This document shows positions 4,657-5,319 of a stretch of DNA of 5,319 nt, piece by piece. Made by a program: the position numbers and the translations under genes. The notes below the pieces were generated by a model that saw only the letters and a list, made by a program, of their open reading frames with translations, was not told the DNA's origin and ran no database searches. The DNA comes from Methanobacteriota archaeon (GTDB lineage: Archaea > Thermoplasmatota > Poseidoniia > Poseidoniales > Poseidoniaceae): positions 27,561 to 32,879 of the forward strand of contig NZLM01000069.1 of the NCBI GenBank assembly GCA_002694245.1, written 5' to 3'. How positions within the stretch are numbered: position 1 is the stretch's first letter; every line of letters begins with the position of its first letter.

Positions 4657-5319
4657 ATGGTGATTAGACGACCACCAAATATGGCAATTGGTCTGGAAGT
4701 GGCTTTCCTTCCAGGCTTGGCACTTGCCAGAAACCTCGATTATGAAGGCGATTGGAAGAGACATTTGTTGCTGACGCCATCATTGGGCCTACTGATATGT
4801 TTGGGCTTAGCAGGTGTTAATTTCGTTCTAGGGTGGTCCCTAGAGACGCTTACGTGGTTGATAATCGCTTCAAACATACTTGCTCTTATCGCAATAAGGG
4901 TAGAAATTGACCAACGAAAAGAGAAAGACATCATTGAAAGAAGCCCGTGGTTCTGGATATTTACTATAATTGCTTGCTATATTGCAGTCACACCGCTAAT
5001 TTTCCTCAAACCGATGGGGGTCGACTGGATTGGTTTCTCAACACTAACAGACTCGTTATCGAAGACTGGCGGATTCAACCTTTCATATCCTTCAATCGGT
5101 GAGTGGATTTATCCTCCAGCATTTCCAACATTTGCGGCATGGCTGGGAGGGGAATCTTATCTAGCGGTGTTTTGGTTAGGCACAATTTGCTTTGCATCAT
5201 TACTACTTGGAATAGCCGCCGTGGGAGAAAAACTGGGCTGCGGGCACTGGACAATCATGGCCATGCTCATGGCCCCTGCTTTATTTGCAAAAAATCTCGA
5301 TTCCGGATATCCGACTGTT
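4657..5319 (+). CDS. Polytopic membrane protein resembling GT-C glycosyltransferases (3' partial)
   Basis: The frame is open from ATG 4657, just after an in-frame TGA at 4654-4656, to the window edge: 221 residues with no stop. It starts with a short basic segment (MVIRRPPN), then hydrophobic helices at about 9-24 (with FLPGLALA), 37-59, 64-80, 98-117, 168-188 and 198-211. The FLPG..L.R opening followed by a LL..SLGL helix is a pattern seen in large prokaryotic membrane proteins of glycosyltransferase type. The extracytoplasmic loop at 118-166 holds GVDW (Asp123), a segment like a GT-C acidic loop, and YPPAFPTFAAWLGG, which resembles the YPPG-type motif of such enzymes. Lipid-linked sugar transfer onto surface glycans or proteins is therefore possible. 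The usual His a few residues after the loop Asp is not evident, and the C-terminal half is outside the window, so no specific function is assigned. ATG 4681 is an alternative start (213 residues in window), but the Arg-Arg segment from 4657 is a sensible cytoplasmic N-terminus. Confidence 0.7.
   Translation, partial: MVIRRPPNMAIGLEVAFLPGLALARNLDYEGDWKRHLLLTPSLGLLICLGLAGVNFVLGWSLETLTWLIIASNILALIAIRVEIDQRKEKDIIERSPWFWIFTIIACYIAVTPLIFLKPMGVDWIGFSTLTDSLSKTGGFNLSYPSIGEWIYPPAFPTFAAWLGGESYLAVFWLGTICFASLLLGIAAVGEKLGCGHWTIMAMLMAPALFAKNLDSGYPTV

Noticed and set aside
4377..4667. 96-codon plus-strand open frame opposite the M23 peptidase
   Set aside because: It is the mirror of a gene with all M23 catalytic motifs; its composition is unconvincing and no family is recognisable.
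5257..5275. Repeated ATGGCC/CATGGCC near the right edge
   Set aside because: It encodes a Met/Ala-rich membrane helix (IMAMLMAP) and consists of only two short copies, so codon content explains it.

Overview
The window is a dense, moderately AT-rich, archaeal-looking stretch. The strongest lineage marker is a complete NMD3-family ribosome-assembly protein, found only in archaea and eukaryotes. Short intergenic gaps, recognisable Shine-Dalgarno sites and an archaeal-type phosphoglucose/phosphomannose isomerase agree with this. A planktonic euryarchaeon such as Marine Group II (Poseidoniales) would fit the gene mix, but that placement is inference from general familiarity and not from a search.

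Layout: five genes run left to right with gaps or overlaps of 1 to 32 bases, so they probably share a transcript. (1) The 3' part of a CcmA-type ABC ATPase, continuous with a C-terminal membrane domain that resembles CcmB (1-999). (2) CcmC, a haem-handling membrane protein with its tryptophan-rich motif and both haem-ligand histidines (1032-1736). (3) A 58-residue CcmD-like protein that starts inside ccmC (1729-1905). (4) NMD3 (1920-2975). (5) A bifunctional phosphoglucose/phosphomannose isomerase (2977-4047). The strand then switches: a small cytoplasmic M23-type metallopeptidase (4607-4044) converges on the isomerase, and the two stop codons overlap. Divergent from the peptidase, a polytopic membrane protein resembling GT-C glycosyltransferases starts at about 4657 and runs off the right edge.

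How the genes work together: the first three form the haem-export/delivery module (CcmABCD) of cytochrome c maturation System I. The haem chaperone CcmE and the ligase CcmF are not in the window. NMD3 (large-subunit maturation) and the isomerase (fructose-6-phosphate with glucose- and mannose-6-phosphate) are housekeeping genes that appear to be co-transcribed rather than mechanistically linked. The isomerase could supply sugar phosphates for surface glycosylation, to which the right-edge membrane protein might contribute; this is speculative.

The most unusual points are the apparent CcmA-CcmB fusion, the paired helical tails on CcmC and CcmD, and a complete zinc-peptidase fold without a secretion signal in an organism not expected to have peptidoglycan. 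I see no RNA genes, mobile elements, CRISPR arrays or sizeable repeats. No gene-free stretch exceeds 50 bases.
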